Assembly: GCF_013184985.2 (NCBI RefSeq) | Contig: NZ_CP063418.1 | Location: forward strand, 2,634,356 to 2,698,355 | Length of the DNA: 64,000 bases | Direction of reading: 5' to 3' | DNA from: Actinomyces faecalis | GTDB lineage: Bacteria > Actinomycetota > Actinomycetes > Actinomycetales > Actinomycetaceae | Translations under genes and position numbers: made by a program | Notes under the pieces: model-generated | Seen by the model: the letters and a program-made list of their open reading frames with translations, nothing else | Told to the model about the DNA's origin: nothing | Database searches by the model: none | Shown: positions 18,247-29,200 of the stretch, piece after piece | Numbering within the stretch: the first letter of the stretch is position 1 | Layout: every line of letters begins with the position of its first letter

Positions 18247-19776
18247 TCAGTACTCCGGCTCCGGGGCCATGTCCCGTGCCATGTTGGCAAAGCGGGACAG
18301 GTGCCCCTGGAAGGCGACGGGGATCGTGCGGGTCGAGCCGTTACGGTGCTTGGCCACGATGATGTCCGCCTCACCAGGGCGCTCCTCGGGCTGGTAGTAC
18401 TCCGGACGGTGCAGCAGCATGATGATGTCCGCGTCCTGCTCCAGCGAGCCGGACTCACGTAGGTCAGACATCTGCGGCTTGTTGCCGGTGCGCTGCTCGG
18501 GGCCACGGTTGAGCTGGGCGACGGCGACCACTGGGATGTCCAGCTCCTTGGCCAGAAGCTTGAGCGAGCGGGAGAACTCACTGACCTCCTGCTGACGCGA
18601 CTCCACCCGCTTGCCTGAGCTCATGAGCTGGAGGTAGTCGATCACCATGAGCCCCAGCCCCTGCTGCTGCTTGAGGCGCAAGGCCTTGGACCGGATCTCC
18701 GGCATCGTCAGGTTCGGGGAGTCGTCGATGAACAAGGGCGCCTCACTGACCTGGTGGTAGATCGAGGCGACGTCCTTCCAGTCGCGGTCGTCCATCGACT
18801 TGCCGCCACGCAGCTTGGTCATCTCCACCCCGGACTCGGCCGAGAGGATGCGCATCATCAGCTCCATGCGGCCCATCTCCAGGGAGAAGTAGCAGCTGGT
18901 GAACGGGTTGCCGTTGTGGTCCCGGGCGTGGATGGAGGCTGAGCGGCAGAAGTCGACGGCAAGGGTCGACTTACCCATCGCCGGACGCGCCGCGACGATG
19001 ATCATCTGCCCGCCCTTGAGGCCGCCGGTGAGCTCGTCAAGCTCGGCGAAGCCTGTGGCCACGCCCGTCATCTGGCCGTGCTCGCGTGACTGGCCGGCCT
19101 CGATCTCCATGTTGGCGTCGTTGAGCAGCTCGCCGACGGCGGAGTAGTCCTCCCGCTCCCCCTCACGGTGAGCGACGGCGTAGACCTCAGCCTCTGCCAT
19201 CGTCACCAGCTCGTCGATGTCACCGGCGTCAGTGGAGTAGCCCAGCTGGGTGATCCGCGTGCCGGCCTGGACCAGCCCGCGCATGAGCGACTTCTCCTTG
19301 ACGATGCGGGCGTAGTAGCCGGCATTGGCCGCAGTGGGCACCTGACCCATGAGGTCAGCGAGGTAGGGAGCACCTCCGACTAGCTCCAGCTCGCCGCGCT
19401 TGGCCAGCTCGTCTCCCACGAGCAGCGCGTCCGCAGGCTGGGAGCGGTTGTAGACCTCGACGATGGCGTCAAAGATCATCTCGTGGGCCGGCTTGTAGAA
19501 CTCCGGCCCGCGCAGTACCTCGATGACGTCAGTGACAGCCTCCTTGCTCATGAGCATGCCACCTAGGGTCGCCATCTCGGCTGCCAGGTCCTGAGGCGGC
19601 ACACGGTCGAAGACGCCGTCGAAGCGGGCTCCGCCCGAGGGAGCCGCGTCGCCCGAGCGTCCCAGAGCGTGGTCGCCGCGCGGACGCGCTCCCTCACGAC
19701 GCTCCCACCGTCCCGGGCGCTCACGTCCGGGACGCTCCTCACCCACCGGCTCGACTGCCGGCTCCATCTGCGTCAT
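18247..19776 (-). CDS. dnaB: Replicative DNA helicase DnaB
   Basis: A 509-residue hexameric helicase that unwinds DNA at the replication fork. The N-terminal about 60 residues are Arg/Glu/Gly-rich and probably disordered. The N-domain begins VPPQDLAAEMATLGGMLMS; the RecA-like domain has Walker A ARPAMGKST, the FSLEMGRMELMMRIL motif, Walker B LGLMVIDYLQLM, VAQLNRGPEQR and RESGSLEQDADIIMLLHR. There is no intein, in contrast to several other actinobacterial dnaB genes. ATG 19776 follows CAGGAG. Upstream lies a DnaA-box cluster, which may couple expression to initiator level. Confidence 0.97.
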   Translation of the reverse strand: MTQMEPAVEPVGEERPGRERPGRWERREGARPRGDHALGRSGDAAPSGGARFDGVFDRVPPQDLAAEMATLGGMLMSKEAVTDVIEVLRGPEFYKPAHEMIFDAIVEVYNRSQPADALLVGDELAKRGELELVGGAPYLADLMGQVPTAANAGYYARIVKEKSLMRGLVQAGTRITQLGYSTDAGDIDELVTMAEAEVYAVAHREGEREDYSAVGELLNDANMEIEAGQSREHGQMTGVATGFAELDELTGGLKGGQMIIVAARPAMGKSTLAVDFCRSASIHARDHNGNPFTSCYFSLEMGRMELMMRILSAESGVEMTKLRGGKSMDDRDWKDVASIYHQVSEAPLFIDDSPNLTMPEIRSKALRLKQQQGLGLMVIDYLQLMSSGKRVESRQQEVSEFSRSLKLLAKELDIPVVAVAQLNRGPEQRTGNKPQMSDLRESGSLEQDADIIMLLHRPEYYQPEERPGEADIIVAKHRNGSTRTIPVAFQGHLSRFANMARDMAPEPEY

Positions 19777-19908
19777 CCACTGCTCCTGACCGACCTTGCC
19801 ACCGCACGATCGCTCCCGACGGTCCCGAACCATGCTTACCGGCGGTACCCCGCGCGCGTGACCATAACCAGCGACCCGACCTCGCGCAAACACTCACCCA
19901 CGACCTCA

Positions 19909-20124
19909 TGTGGACAAGCACGGTGCGGTTGTGGAGCATCAACGGCTTTCTGTGGTGAGGCGGGGGTCGGATATGTGGATAACTCTGGGGTCAAATCCGG
20001 CGCAGATGTGGACTCCCCTCCTCGAACCTTGTCATCACAACGAAAAATCCCGATTTTTCCTGTGTCCTCCTCACAGCCCGATCAGGCCGTCAAGATGTGG
20101 ATAACGCATCCACTCTGTGGACAA
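19909..20124. promoter_or_regulatory. Cluster of DnaA boxes upstream of dnaB
   Basis: Within 216 bases, reading TGTGGAtAA on the plus strand: 19974-19982 and 20096-20104 match the consensus TTATCCACA perfectly; 19909-19917 and 20116-20124 are TTGTCCACA, a good actinobacterial box; 20007-20015 is a weaker match. All have the same orientation. A short AT-rich stretch with inverted repeat AAAAATC/GATTTTT lies at about 20042-20059. No dnaA or dnaN flanks it. Confidence 0.7.
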
Positions 20125-20225
20125 ACCTCAAGGTAAGGATGAGATTCAGGGCCCGTGAGAGACTGAGGCGTAGCAGATTCTCCTGACGAACCTAGAGCAC
20201 CTCTCCGACAGGTCTTCCGTTACCC

Positions 20226-21596
20226 ATGACCCAGCACCTCCCCTCGGCCCCTGCAGGTCTGAACCGTCAGATCCTCTCCCTGGCCCTGCCAGCCCTCGGC
20301 TCTCTCGTGGCCGAGCCCCTCTTCGTCCTCATCGACTCCGCGATGGTCGGCCACCTGGGGCCCACGAGCCTGGCGGGACTGTCCCTCGCCTCGACGGTCC
20401 TGACCACCGCCGTCGGCCTCTTCGTCTTCCTGGCCTACGCGACGACGGCGACCACAGCCCGCCGCTTCGGTGCCGGCGACCGTGCGGGCGGGCTACGTGC
20501 CGGGATCGACGGGCTGTGGCTTGCTGCGATCCTGGGACTCGCCGCATGCCTGCTGCTGTGGGTGCTGGCCCCCTGGGTGTCCCACGCCCTGGGCGCCCGC
20601 GGGGAGCTCGCAGCCGCCGCCGTGGCCTACCTGCGCGCCTCCGCTCCTGGCCTACCGGGCATGCTCATCGTCTTCGCCGCCACCGGCACCCTGCGAGGCC
20701 TGCTCGACACCCGCACGCCCTTTGTGATCGCCGTGGCTGGGGCGGTCACGAACGTGGCGCTCAACGCCACCTTCCTCTACGGGCTGCGTACAGGAATCGC
20801 CGGCTCGGGTGCAGGCACCGCCATCAGCCAGAGCCTCATGGCGGTGGCACTCACCCTGCCCGTCGCACGGGCGGCGCGGCAGGCCGCGGTCTCGCTACGT
20901 CCTCACCGTGCCGGACTCGGTACCTCGCTGAGCGCCGGGCTCCCCCTGCTGATCCGCACCCTGTCCCTTCGCGTAGCCATCCTCGCCACCGTGTGGGCGG
21001 CGACGGCACTCGGCCAGGTACCACTAGCAGCGCACCAGGTCGTCAGCGCCCTGTGGAGCTTCTCCGCCTTCGCGCTGGACGCGCTTGCCATCGCTGCTCA
21101 GGCGCTTATCGGCACCGCGCTCGGACAGGCAGAGGCAGACCTGGCCTCGACGGCACGTACCAAGGGCGCCCGGGTACCGGGGGTCGACGCCGTCCTACGC
21201 CGGTGCCTGGCCTGGGGCCTGGCTACCGGTGCCGTCATCGGCGCCATCCTGGCCGCTGCCTCCCCCTGGCTGCCGCACCTGTTCTCCTCCGACCCGGCTG
21301 TCATCGCTACGGCCCGGCCAGCGCTCCTGGTCACCGCCTCGGCCATGCCTCTGGCTGGCGCCGTCTTCCTCTTCGACGGCGTGCTCATGGGTGCCGGCGA
21401 CGGTCGCTACCTGGCTGTGGCCGGTCTGTCCACGCTCGTGCCCTACCTGCCCGTCGCTATCGCGGTCGGACGAGGCCTCCTTGGCACCGGGGCAGCGGGC
21501 CTCATCGCCCTGTGGGTCGGTTTTGCCTGGGTCTTCATGGCAGCCCGCGGCCTGACCACTGGCCTGCGCGCCCGCACGGATGCGTGGCGCCACTAG
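20226..21596 (+). CDS. MATE family efflux transporter (DinF-like)
   Basis: A 456-residue integral membrane protein with about 12 hydrophobic segments. It begins LNRQILSLALPALGSLVAEPLFVLIDSAMVGHLGPTSLAGLSLAST, the hallmark N-terminus of the DNA-damage-inducible-F branch of MATE transporters, and a second half repeats the pattern (LPLLIRTLSLRVAILATVWAATALG). These Na+ or H+ antiporters expel cationic drugs or metabolites. It stands between dnaB and rplI, on the opposite strand to both. Start ATG 20226; ribosome site is poor. Confidence 0.9.
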   Translation: MTQHLPSAPAGLNRQILSLALPALGSLVAEPLFVLIDSAMVGHLGPTSLAGLSLASTVLTTAVGLFVFLAYATTATTARRFGAGDRAGGLRAGIDGLWLAAILGLAACLLLWVLAPWVSHALGARGELAAAAVAYLRASAPGLPGMLIVFAATGTLRGLLDTRTPFVIAVAGAVTNVALNATFLYGLRTGIAGSGAGTAISQSLMAVALTLPVARAARQAAVSLRPHRAGLGTSLSAGLPLLIRTLSLRVAILATVWAATALGQVPLAAHQVVSALWSFSAFALDALAIAAQALIGTALGQAEADLASTARTKGARVPGVDAVLRRCLAWGLATGAVIGAILAAASPWLPHLFSSDPAVIATARPALLVTASAMPLAGAVFLFDGVLMGAGDGRYLAVAGLSTLVPYLPVAIAVGRGLLGTGAAGLIALWVGFAWVFMAARGLTTGLRARTDAWRH

Positions 21597-21611
21597 GGAG
21601 CCGACACGGCC

Positions 21612-21662
21612 ACACAGGCTGAGGGCCTGCCACCGTGACGGTGGCAGGCCCTCAGCCTGTGT
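21612..21662. terminator. Bidirectional terminator between MATE gene and rplI
   Basis: A perfect 24-bp stem (21612-21635 and 21639-21662) with a 3-base loop TGA lies between convergent stop codons (21596 and 21688). Confidence 0.85.
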
Positions 21663-21687
21663 CTCAGCGTGGCCGAGTCAGATGCGC

Positions 21688-22143
21688 TCAGCGAGCGGGA
21701 ACGACGTTGACCTCAAGGGGAGCAACGACGTCGGTGTGCAGACGCACGGTGGCGCTGTGGCGTCCGGTCGACTTGATCGGGGGAACGACCTCGATCTTGC
21801 GACGGTCGATCACCGGGCCGCCAGCGGCCTTGACGGCGTCAGCCAGGTCCGCGGTGGTGACGGCGCCGAAGAGGCGGCCGTTGGCACCAGCGGTGGCGGA
21901 GACGGTCACGACGTTCTCGTGCAGCCAGGCGCGAGCGGTCTGGGCCTGCTCCATGGAGTCGATGGCGCGCTTGCGGCGAGCCTCGGCCATCTGGTCGATC
22001 TGACGCTGAGCGCCCTTGGTCCACGGGGTGGCCAGCTTGCGGGGCAGGAGGTAGTTACGAGCGTAGCCGTCCTTGACCTCCACGACCTCGCCTGCAGCAC
22101 CGAGGTGGGAGACGTCGTGGGTGAGGATGAGCTTGGTGGTCAT
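21688..22143 (-). CDS. rplI: 50S ribosomal protein L9
   Basis: A 151-residue protein with the L9 signature: KLILTHDVSHLGAAGEVVEVKDGYARNYLLPRKLA at the N-terminus, the long connecting helix, and the C-domain GRLFGAVTTADLADAV. Last gene of the rpsF-ssb-rpsR-rplI operon; 15 bases after rpsR. Confidence 0.98.
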   Translation of the reverse strand: MTTKLILTHDVSHLGAAGEVVEVKDGYARNYLLPRKLATPWTKGAQRQIDQMAEARRKRAIDSMEQAQTARAWLHENVVTVSATAGANGRLFGAVTTADLADAVKAAGGPVIDRRKIEVVPPIKSTGRHSATVRLHTDVVAPLEVNVVPAR

Positions 22144-22158
22144 ATCCGCATCCTCCGA

Positions 22159-22395
22159 TCAGCGAGCAGAGCTCGAGTAGGGCAGGAGGGCCATCTCACG
22201 GGCGTTCTTGACGGCCTTGGCGATCTTGCGCTGCTCCTGGACGGAGACGCCGGTGACGCGGCGGGCACGGATCTTGCCACGGTCCGAGATGAACTTCCGC
22301 AGGGTAGCGGTGTCCTTGTAGTCGATGGTGCCGACCTTGATGGCCTTCACCGGGCCGATCTTCTTCTTCGGCTTACGAAGCTGAGGCTTCGCCAT
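22159..22395 (-). CDS. rpsR: 30S ribosomal protein S18
   Basis: A 78-residue basic protein containing [50 protein letters not shown], the complete S18 core that partners S6 on the platform of the small subunit. The N-terminus lacks Cys residues, consistent with a zinc-free form. ATG 22395 follows AAGGAG. Confidence 0.98.
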   Translation of the reverse strand: MAKPQLRKPKKKIGPVKAIKVGTIDYKDTATLRKFISDRGKIRARRVTGVSVQEQRKIAKAVKNAREMALLPYSSSAR

Positions 22396-22496
22396 AGTGG
22401 TACTCCTTGCTATCGAGCGCCCGAGGCGCTCATACGAGATGGTGTGTGGTGCGCAGCACGTGCCGCGCGAGATGGGAACGGAAGCCAGGCCCTGGA

Positions 22497-23081
22497 TCAG
22501 AACGGGGGCTCGTCACCGAAGGACGTGCCGCCGCCTGTGGCCCACGGGTCGTCCACGGCACCGCCGGCAGGAGCGTTGTAGCTCGGCTGCTGCTGACCGC
22601 CACCGTTGTAGCCGCCCTGGTTGGCGTTGTAGCCACCCTGGTTGCCCTGGCCGGTGTTGTTGTAGCCGCCCTGGCCCTGCGGGGCCCCACCGCCGAAGCC
22701 GCCCTGGCCGCCGCCGCGCGACTGCCGGGTGACCTGGGCCTTGGCGTAGCGCAGGGAGGGGCCGATCTCGTCGACCTGCATCTCCACCACGGTGCGCTGC
22801 TGGCCCTCGCGGTCGGTGTAGGAACGCTGCTGGAGACGGCCCTGCGCGATCACGCGCGTGCCCTTGGTGAGGGACTCCGCCACGTTCTCGGCCGCGTCAC
22901 GCCAGATCGAGCAGCGCATGAACAGCGTCTCGCCGTCCTGCCACTCATTGGCCTGGCGGTTGAAGGTCCTCGGGGTCGAGGCGATCGTGAAGGACGCCAC
23001 GGCCGCACCCGAGGGGGTGAAGCGCATCTCCGGGTCCGAGGTGAGGTTCCCGATGATGGTGATGACGGTGTCGCCAGCCAT
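22497..23081 (-). CDS. ssb: Single-stranded DNA-binding protein
   Basis: A 194-residue SSB. The OB fold spans about residues 1-110 ([32 protein letters not shown] ... [26 protein letters not shown]). The remainder is a Gly/Gln/Asn-rich flexible tail with repeated QGGYN units, ending in the acidic tip DEPPF that recruits replication and repair partners. It lies between rpsF (26-base gap) and rpsR (101-base gap). Confidence 0.97.
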   Translation of the reverse strand: MAGDTVITIIGNLTSDPEMRFTPSGAAVASFTIASTPRTFNRQANEWQDGETLFMRCSIWRDAAENVAESLTKGTRVIAQGRLQQRSYTDREGQQRTVVEMQVDEIGPSLRYAKAQVTRQSRGGGQGGFGGGAPQGQGGYNNTGQGNQGGYNANQGGYNGGGQQQPSYNAPAGGAVDDPWATGGGTSFGDEPPF

Positions 23082-23107
23082 GCGTGTCTCCGTTCCCTGA
23101 CCCGGGC

Positions 23108-23395
23108 TCAGGCCTCGGGGCGCAGCAGCTTGGTGCGCAGGACGGTCTCGTTGAGGCCGAGCTGGCGGTCAAGCTCCTGGGCGATCTCGGGCGTGGTGGT
23201 CATGTCGACGACGACGTAGAAGCCCTCGGACTTCTTCTTGATGTCGTACGCAAGACGGCGCTTGCCCCAGACGTCGACCTTGTCGACGGTGCCCCCGTTG
23301 CTGGGAACGACCTGCAGCAGCTTCTCGAGGGACGCAGCGACGGTGCGCTCGTCGGTCTCGGGCTCGAGGATGATCATGATCTCGTAGTGACGCAT
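23108..23395 (-). CDS. rpsF: 30S ribosomal protein S6
   Basis: A 95-residue S6 protein: [50 protein letters not shown] and the C-terminal LLRPEA. Start ATG 23395 follows AGGAGGTGGG. First gene of the operon; the promoter should lie in 23396-23546. Confidence 0.98.
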   Translation of the reverse strand: MRHYEIMIILEPETDERTVAASLEKLLQVVPSNGGTVDKVDVWGKRRLAYDIKKKSEGFYVVVDMTTTPEIAQELDRQLGLNETVLRTKLLRPEA

Positions 23396-23546
23396 GCTTG
23401 GTACCCACCTCCTCTGGTCTGTGGCGGTCACGGTCTTTCCGTGACAGGAGGGTGATGCGTGTCGGTCGCCCCGCCCGACGGGTTGTCAGACGACGCAGCC
23501 AGTCCACGAGCCTACCGGAGCCGGCCCCGGCTCGGAAGGCGGGACG

Positions 23547-23586
23547 ACGACGGCCCCACGTGCCGTCAGACACGTGGGGCCGTCGT
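23547..23586. terminator. Terminator downstream of the class A PBP gene
   Basis: A perfect 16-bp stem (23547-23562 and 23571-23586) with loop CCGTCAGA, 33 bases beyond the stop codon. Confidence 0.8.
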
Positions 23587-23618
23587 GGCTCTCCCGGCCA
23601 GGCGGACGACGTCGTCGC

Positions 23619-25970
23619 CTAGCCGTTGCCTCTCTCGATGCCGCCGCTCTCAGTGGGCTCGGTCGAGGGCCGCTGAGTCACTGCTGGCGCCGGGTCCTGC
23701 TGGGCCGGCTCAGTGTCCTCCGTGGTCTCCGTCTCCTCCTCGGCCTGTTGCTCTTCCTCCTCAGGCTCGACGTACTCCTCCTCAGGCTCGACGTACTCCT
23801 CCACCGGGGCGGCGGTGCCGTAGAGGCTGCCGCGCCTGTAGGAGCCGGAGGTACGGTCCGGGAAGGCCTCGACCGGCAGGCCCGCCAGCGCAGTGCTCAT
23901 GTACTGGGTGAAGATGTCAGCCGGGTAGGTGGAGCCGGTGATCTCGTTATACATGCCCCACGGGGTGATCGACTCCTCCGAGCCGTCCGCACCGCTTTGG
24001 TAGAGCGTGACGGCGGTGGCGATCTGCGGGGTGAAGCCCACGAACTGCGCGGACTTGTTCTCCGAGGAGGATCCGGTCTTCGCGGCCACCGGGCGCCCCA
24101 GCGCCCTGGCAGTGCGACCCGAGCCCTCGTTGACCACCTGCTGCATGGCGTAGGTGGCGTCTGCCATGACCTCGTCGGAGAAGACCTTCTCACCGGTGGT
24201 GTCGGCCGTGTAGATCACGTCACCACCGGAGTTGGTCACCTGCGCCACCACGTGCGTGTCATGGCGGGTTCCCTGAGCGGCGAAGGTCGCGTAGGCCGTG
24301 GCGATGTCGATCGTGTGCGGGGAGGCCGAGCCCAGAACATTTTGGAGCGTGTCGTCCAGGCCCACCGTGTCCGTGGGGTAACCCGCACGCACAGCGACGT
24401 CACGAGTCACCTGCGGCCCCAGGTCCCGGTTGAGCTGGACGTAGGGAGTGTTGATCGAGTAGGCGGTGGCCTTGACGAGGCTGGACCAGCCGTAGGAGAT
24501 GTTCCCGTAGTTCTGGAAGGTCGCCCCGTCGATCGTCATCGGCGAGGAGCCGCTGTAGCCGTTGGACAAGGTCGCTCCCTTCTCCAGGGCCCCGACCAGG
24601 GCGAAGGGCTTGAAGGTCGACCCGGCCTGGGCGACGGCGTCGGTCGCCGAGTTGACCTGGCTGGTCAGGTAGTCCGCACCCCCGTACAGCGCCAGGATGC
24701 CGCCGTTCGTGGCGTCGATGGACACCAGCGCCGCGCGCAGGTTCTCCGAGTGCCCCTCTGGCAGGGCCTGGACCGCAGCAACGGCAGCGTCCTGCTTGGC
24801 CTTGTTGATCGTCGTCGTGATGCGGTAGCCGCCGGTGTCGATCTCCTCGCCGTCGAGCCCCGCCTTGGCCGCCAGCTCGGAGCGCACCAGCTGCAGGACG
24901 TAGCCGTGAGGACCGGCATAGACCTCGTTGGTCTGCTCAGCAGCGGTCTGTGGCATCTCTGCCGCATCGTACTCAGCCTGCGTGATGTAGCCGTCGGCGA
25001 GCATGAAACCGAGGACCCGCTGGAAGCGGACCTCGGCCTGCTCCGGGTCGACGGCGGGGTCCCAGGCGCTGGGGGCAGGCATGATTCCGGCCAGCAGCGC
25101 GGACTCCGAGACCGTCAGCTCACTGGCGCCGTGGCCGAAGAAGGCCTGCGAGGCTGCCTCAATGCCGTAGGCACCGCGTCCGAAGTACACGGTGTTGAGG
25201 TAGGAGTCGAGAATGTCCTGCTTGGACATCTCCCGGTCGATCTTGATGGCCATGATGGCCTGCTTGAACTTACCCACGTAGGAGCTCGTGGTGTCCACGT
25301 AGTAGTTCTTGATGTACTGCTGCGTCAGGGTCGAGGCCCCCTGGGTCGCCCCGCCGCGCAGGTTGTTCCAGAAGGCGCGCACGATGCCCTTGGGATCCAC
25401 ACCGTTGTTGGTGTAGAAGGTGCGGTCCTCCGAGGCGATGACGGCGTTGCCCACGTAGTCCGGCAGGGCTGAGGCGTCGATGATGGTGCGGTTGACCTCC
25501 GCGAAGGTCCCCATCTTCGTCTCGCCGTCGGCGTAGTAGACCGTGGTGGACTGGGCCTGCGCGAACTCGCTGGGGGCGGGGATCTTGATGACGTTGTAGG
25601 CGATGATGAAGGTCGTGGCCATCACCGCGACCATGAGCAGGAAGGCTCCCAGGAGGAACCTCCAGCCCGGGAGCCAGCGCAGGACCGGCCCCTTGCCGGC
25701 ACGCGGGTAGTTCAGCCGCCGGCCTTTGCTGGACGACGCCCCCGCAGCCGCGCCACGAGTGCTCCGGGACCGCCCTCCTCCTGAACGGCTGGCCGACCTG
25801 GAGGAGGCCTTGGACGGGCCCGAGCGCCGGCCCCGTCCACCATCATCGCGCCTACCGTTCTTGGCCGCCTCGGCGAGCTTCCCGCCTCGGCGGCTGGAAC
25901 TGCTGGGCTTCGCGCTGTCTACCACGCGCTCCTCGTTTCTGTCCGCGGACACTGGCTGAGAAGGCGTCAC
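23619..25970 (-). CDS. Class A penicillin-binding protein (bifunctional PBP1-type)
   Basis: A 783-residue membrane-anchored peptidoglycan synthase. A Ser/Arg/Gly-rich cytoplasmic tail (about 1-85) precedes one transmembrane helix (FLLGAFLLMVAVMATTFIIAYNV). The GT51 glycosyltransferase domain has VIASEDRTFYTNNGVDPKGIVRAFWNNL and GASTLTQQYIKNYY. The transpeptidase has AQAGSTFKPFAL (active-site Ser), SINT and AAKTGSSSEN. The extracellular C-terminus is an acidic/Thr/Pro-rich tail holding the direct repeat EEYVEPE twice. The start is GTG 25970 with a weak ribosome site, so the cytoplasmic tail length is uncertain. Single-gene unit. Confidence 0.94.
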   Translation of the reverse strand: MTPSQPVSADRNEERVVDSAKPSSSSRRGGKLAEAAKNGRRDDGGRGRRSGPSKASSRSASRSGGGRSRSTRGAAAGASSSKGRRLNYPRAGKGPVLRWLPGWRFLLGAFLLMVAVMATTFIIAYNVIKIPAPSEFAQAQSTTVYYADGETKMGTFAEVNRTIIDASALPDYVGNAVIASEDRTFYTNNGVDPKGIVRAFWNNLRGGATQGASTLTQQYIKNYYVDTTSSYVGKFKQAIMAIKIDREMSKQDILDSYLNTVYFGRGAYGIEAASQAFFGHGASELTVSESALLAGIMPAPSAWDPAVDPEQAEVRFQRVLGFMLADGYITQAEYDAAEMPQTAAEQTNEVYAGPHGYVLQLVRSELAAKAGLDGEEIDTGGYRITTTINKAKQDAAVAAVQALPEGHSENLRAALVSIDATNGGILALYGGADYLTSQVNSATDAVAQAGSTFKPFALVGALEKGATLSNGYSGSSPMTIDGATFQNYGNISYGWSSLVKATAYSINTPYVQLNRDLGPQVTRDVAVRAGYPTDTVGLDDTLQNVLGSASPHTIDIATAYATFAAQGTRHDTHVVAQVTNSGGDVIYTADTTGEKVFSDEVMADATYAMQQVVNEGSGRTARALGRPVAAKTGSSSENKSAQFVGFTPQIATAVTLYQSGADGSEESITPWGMYNEITGSTYPADIFTQYMSTALAGLPVEAFPDRTSGSYRRGSLYGTAAPVEEYVEPEEEYVEPEEEEQQAEEETETTEDTEPAQQDPAPAVTQRPSTEPTESGGIERGNG

Positions 25971-26201
25971 GCCGTCTCAGGACTGTCGTCCAGTATGACC
26001 ACACCAGAGCGAGGAGAACAGCATGCAGCGCCTGTGACATGGTCGGGAGGCACGCCCAGGAAGCAGTCAGGACTCCACGCGAGGCAGCCACCCGCCTCAT
26101 TGATCCACGCTGGGGCCCACGGCTAGTTCAGAAAATAAGTCCTGACAAATTAGGTCGACTGTCCCTGCCCAGATGACCGGGTGAGCCGCTAGGGTCGAGG
26201 C

Positions 26202-29200
26202 ATGGACACGATCCGCACGACGCAGCGCGCCGACGCTGCCACTGCCTGCGCCAACCAGGACGCCGCCTTCAACTCCGCTATCGCGCTGCGACTGGACCTG
26301 CTGGGTCTTCCTGCTCCTGCTGGTGCTGGCGACCCGGTCACTGACCGCCTCATGTCCCCCATCCTCGCCCGCCAGCGAGAGATGAGCCGGCGCCTGTCCG
26401 GCCGCCTGTGCGCCGCCGACCGCCGCGTCCAGGCCTTCCTCGACCTCTACCTTGAGGACGCCCCGCTCCACCCGCACCTGCCGGCTGACACCTTCGTCCT
26501 TGACAAGCCCGGCCTGGCGCGTGCGCTCTCACTGCCCCTGGACTCCACCAGCTTCACCTCTCCCTACGTCGAGAGCTACCGCACCCTGCAGGGTGTGCTG
26601 CACAACCCCCGCAACGACCGCCGCACCACCGCCGGCGTCTTCCACGTGGCCGAGGGCGGTCTGCCCGTCCCGGACGACAAGAAGGCCGTCCCCCGTGACG
26701 TCTTCGCCCGGATCCTGGCGGCCGCCGTCGACGCTCCGCAGGACCTGCTCACTCTCCCCTGGTCCTCGACCCAGGAGGAGCCTGCCCGCTGCTTCGTCTC
26801 GCTGCTGCTGCGACCCGTCGTCGTCCCTGAGGTCACGGGCTTCTCAGCCGAGCGCCGCATGGAGATCCGCTTCATCGCTCCTGGCGGCCTGGTCTCGAAC
26901 CTCGACTTCGTCGAGGGCATCTTCGGCAACGCCGGTGACCCCTTCCTCCCCGAGAACGACGCCTCGCTGGCACCGGAGGGATGGACCGGGCACACCGGCT
27001 GCGTCATCCTCGCCCCCCACCTGACGACGCTGACCAAGAAGGAGCTCGGCCTGCCGTCCTGGGACGAGGCCACCGAGCGCCAGCGTCGTGACGGCATGTG
27101 CTGGAAGGACGCTGACGAGCAGTACAACGACGGCAAGCCCTTCAAGCTGGTCGCCCGCGACGAGCGCGGCGTCATCGTCACGGTCATCGCGGACAACTAC
27201 TTCGGCTACTGCAAGAAGGAGGTCAAGACCCAGATCGGGTACTCGGTCAACCTCTTCGGCTGCGTGGAGGAGGAGCACGCTGGTGGCGCGATCGCCTTCC
27301 CCCGCTACGACCTGGGCCGCGAGTTCCGCGACGTCCACACCCCCGCCTCCTGCACGCTCGCCCACGTGCTTGCAGTCAACCCTGGCCGCTTTGAGCTCCA
27401 GGCCGAGGGCCACGCACTGGACCTGACCGACGACTCGGTCATCCTCGTGCCAGGCGGCGCCTTCTACTCCATGCTCACCCAGACCATCACCTGGAACGCC
27501 GACGGCGAGGAGCGGTCGATCCCGATGCGTGCGGGCAAGACCTACATCACGCCGTCGGGCTACCAGGTCCACTGCAAGGCCGCCGTCGGCAGTCCCAAGC
27601 AGTGGCACATGATCGGTACCGCACCGTGGCACACCCAGCTGCACAAGCCCGCCACCGTCTCCGGAGGCGGCAAGTCCGAGATCTCCAAGTCCATCCTGGA
27701 CGCCTTCGTCTTCGGCGAGGCCTACGTGGGCGACCTGGAGGCGGACCTGGACGCCGTGCAGCGGATCTTCGACGGCGACTACACCCACCGCTTCGTGGAC
27801 AAGGCCAACGAGTCCGCTCACCACCGCCACATCCTGTCCGAGCGCCGCTCGCTGGGCAGCGTCATCAAGCTGCTGACCCCCTCGACGATGTACACCGAGG
27901 AGTACAACGCCTTCCTGGAGTCGATCCCGGCACACATCAAGGAGCTCATCTTCACCGTCAAGCGTTACTACCGCCCGGAGTGGGGCGAGGAGTGGCGCTC
28001 GCACTTCTCGGTGAGCATCATGAACGGCCGCCCGGGTAACGCGGTACGTATGGACGGCGACACCGTCAAGATCAACATGCTGCGCGTGGGCTTCGAGGAG
28101 GACGGCTCCTGGCGCCTGTTCTCCCTGCGCCCGGACTTCGCCGCTGCGGCCAAGGTCCAGACCGAGGACGACATCACGGCCTCTACGGTGGCACCGGCCG
28201 GCGCTGACGAGCCCGCCTTCACCCAGCACCTGTCACGCAAGTACGTCACCAACGCCGAGTCGCTGCTCTTCCAGCGGCCCGACGACGCCATTGTGCGCGG
28301 CTACGACAAGCAGACCGAGCTCGACATGTCCGGCACCGGCCTGTTCCTGTCCAACTACGCGCCGCTGACTCCTGCCGACGCCCGGGCGATGGTGGACGAC
28401 GCCCCGGGGCTCTCACAGTTCACCGAGCCGATGCAGGACCTGGTGCGCCGCGCCGCGGCCGTCGAGGAGTCCGACGACCCCAGGAAGCAGACCTACTGGG
28501 TCTCCACCGCCAATCCCCGGATCGTCGACGGCACCCCGACGAAGAACCCGCGCTACCTCCAGGTCCGCCCTGACATCGCCCGCCCGCAGGAGGCCCACCT
28601 GGCCGAGCTGGCAACCCACCTGTACTCTGACATCCCGCTGGACGAGCCGATTCGCCACAGCGTGGACATCGTGGCGGCCGGACGCCGCAACAACCCTCCG
28701 GAGGAGGGCGTCCCCGCACTGTGCGCCTACAACCCGCTGCACTTCATGGAGCTGCCTGAGCTGTTCATGGAGTTCATCTCCTCGATGACGGGCAAGTCGC
28801 CCTCGACCACAGGAGCCGGCAGCGAGGGGGCCCTGACCAAGTCGCCGTTCAACGCCCTGCCCCCGGTCTACGACCTCAACGCGGCCCTGCTGTCCTACGC
28901 CCTGAGCGGCTACGACGGCTGGCTGTCCTCAGCGGGCTACATCGGACCGAGGGTGAAGGTCGCCCACGACATCTCCATGCTCGTCCCCGAGGTCTTCTCC
29001 CGTATGGAGCCTGAGGAGCGCGACGCCCACCACCTCCTGGAGGCCGGGTACCTGGAGAAGCTGGAGGACTACGAGCTCGACGGCCGCACGGTACAGGCCT
29101 CGCGGCTCGGGTATCGCATGAACAAGGCCTTCGCCTCAAACTTCTTCGGCCGGATCTTCCTCCACCCCGACGTCGTCTTCACCGAGGCGATGCTCAAGCC

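Noticed and set aside
19909..20124. Calling the DnaA-box cluster the chromosomal origin
   Set aside because: No dnaA or dnaN flanks it, and the rpmH end of the window with four parS sites is the expected origin side. Kept as a regulatory cluster.
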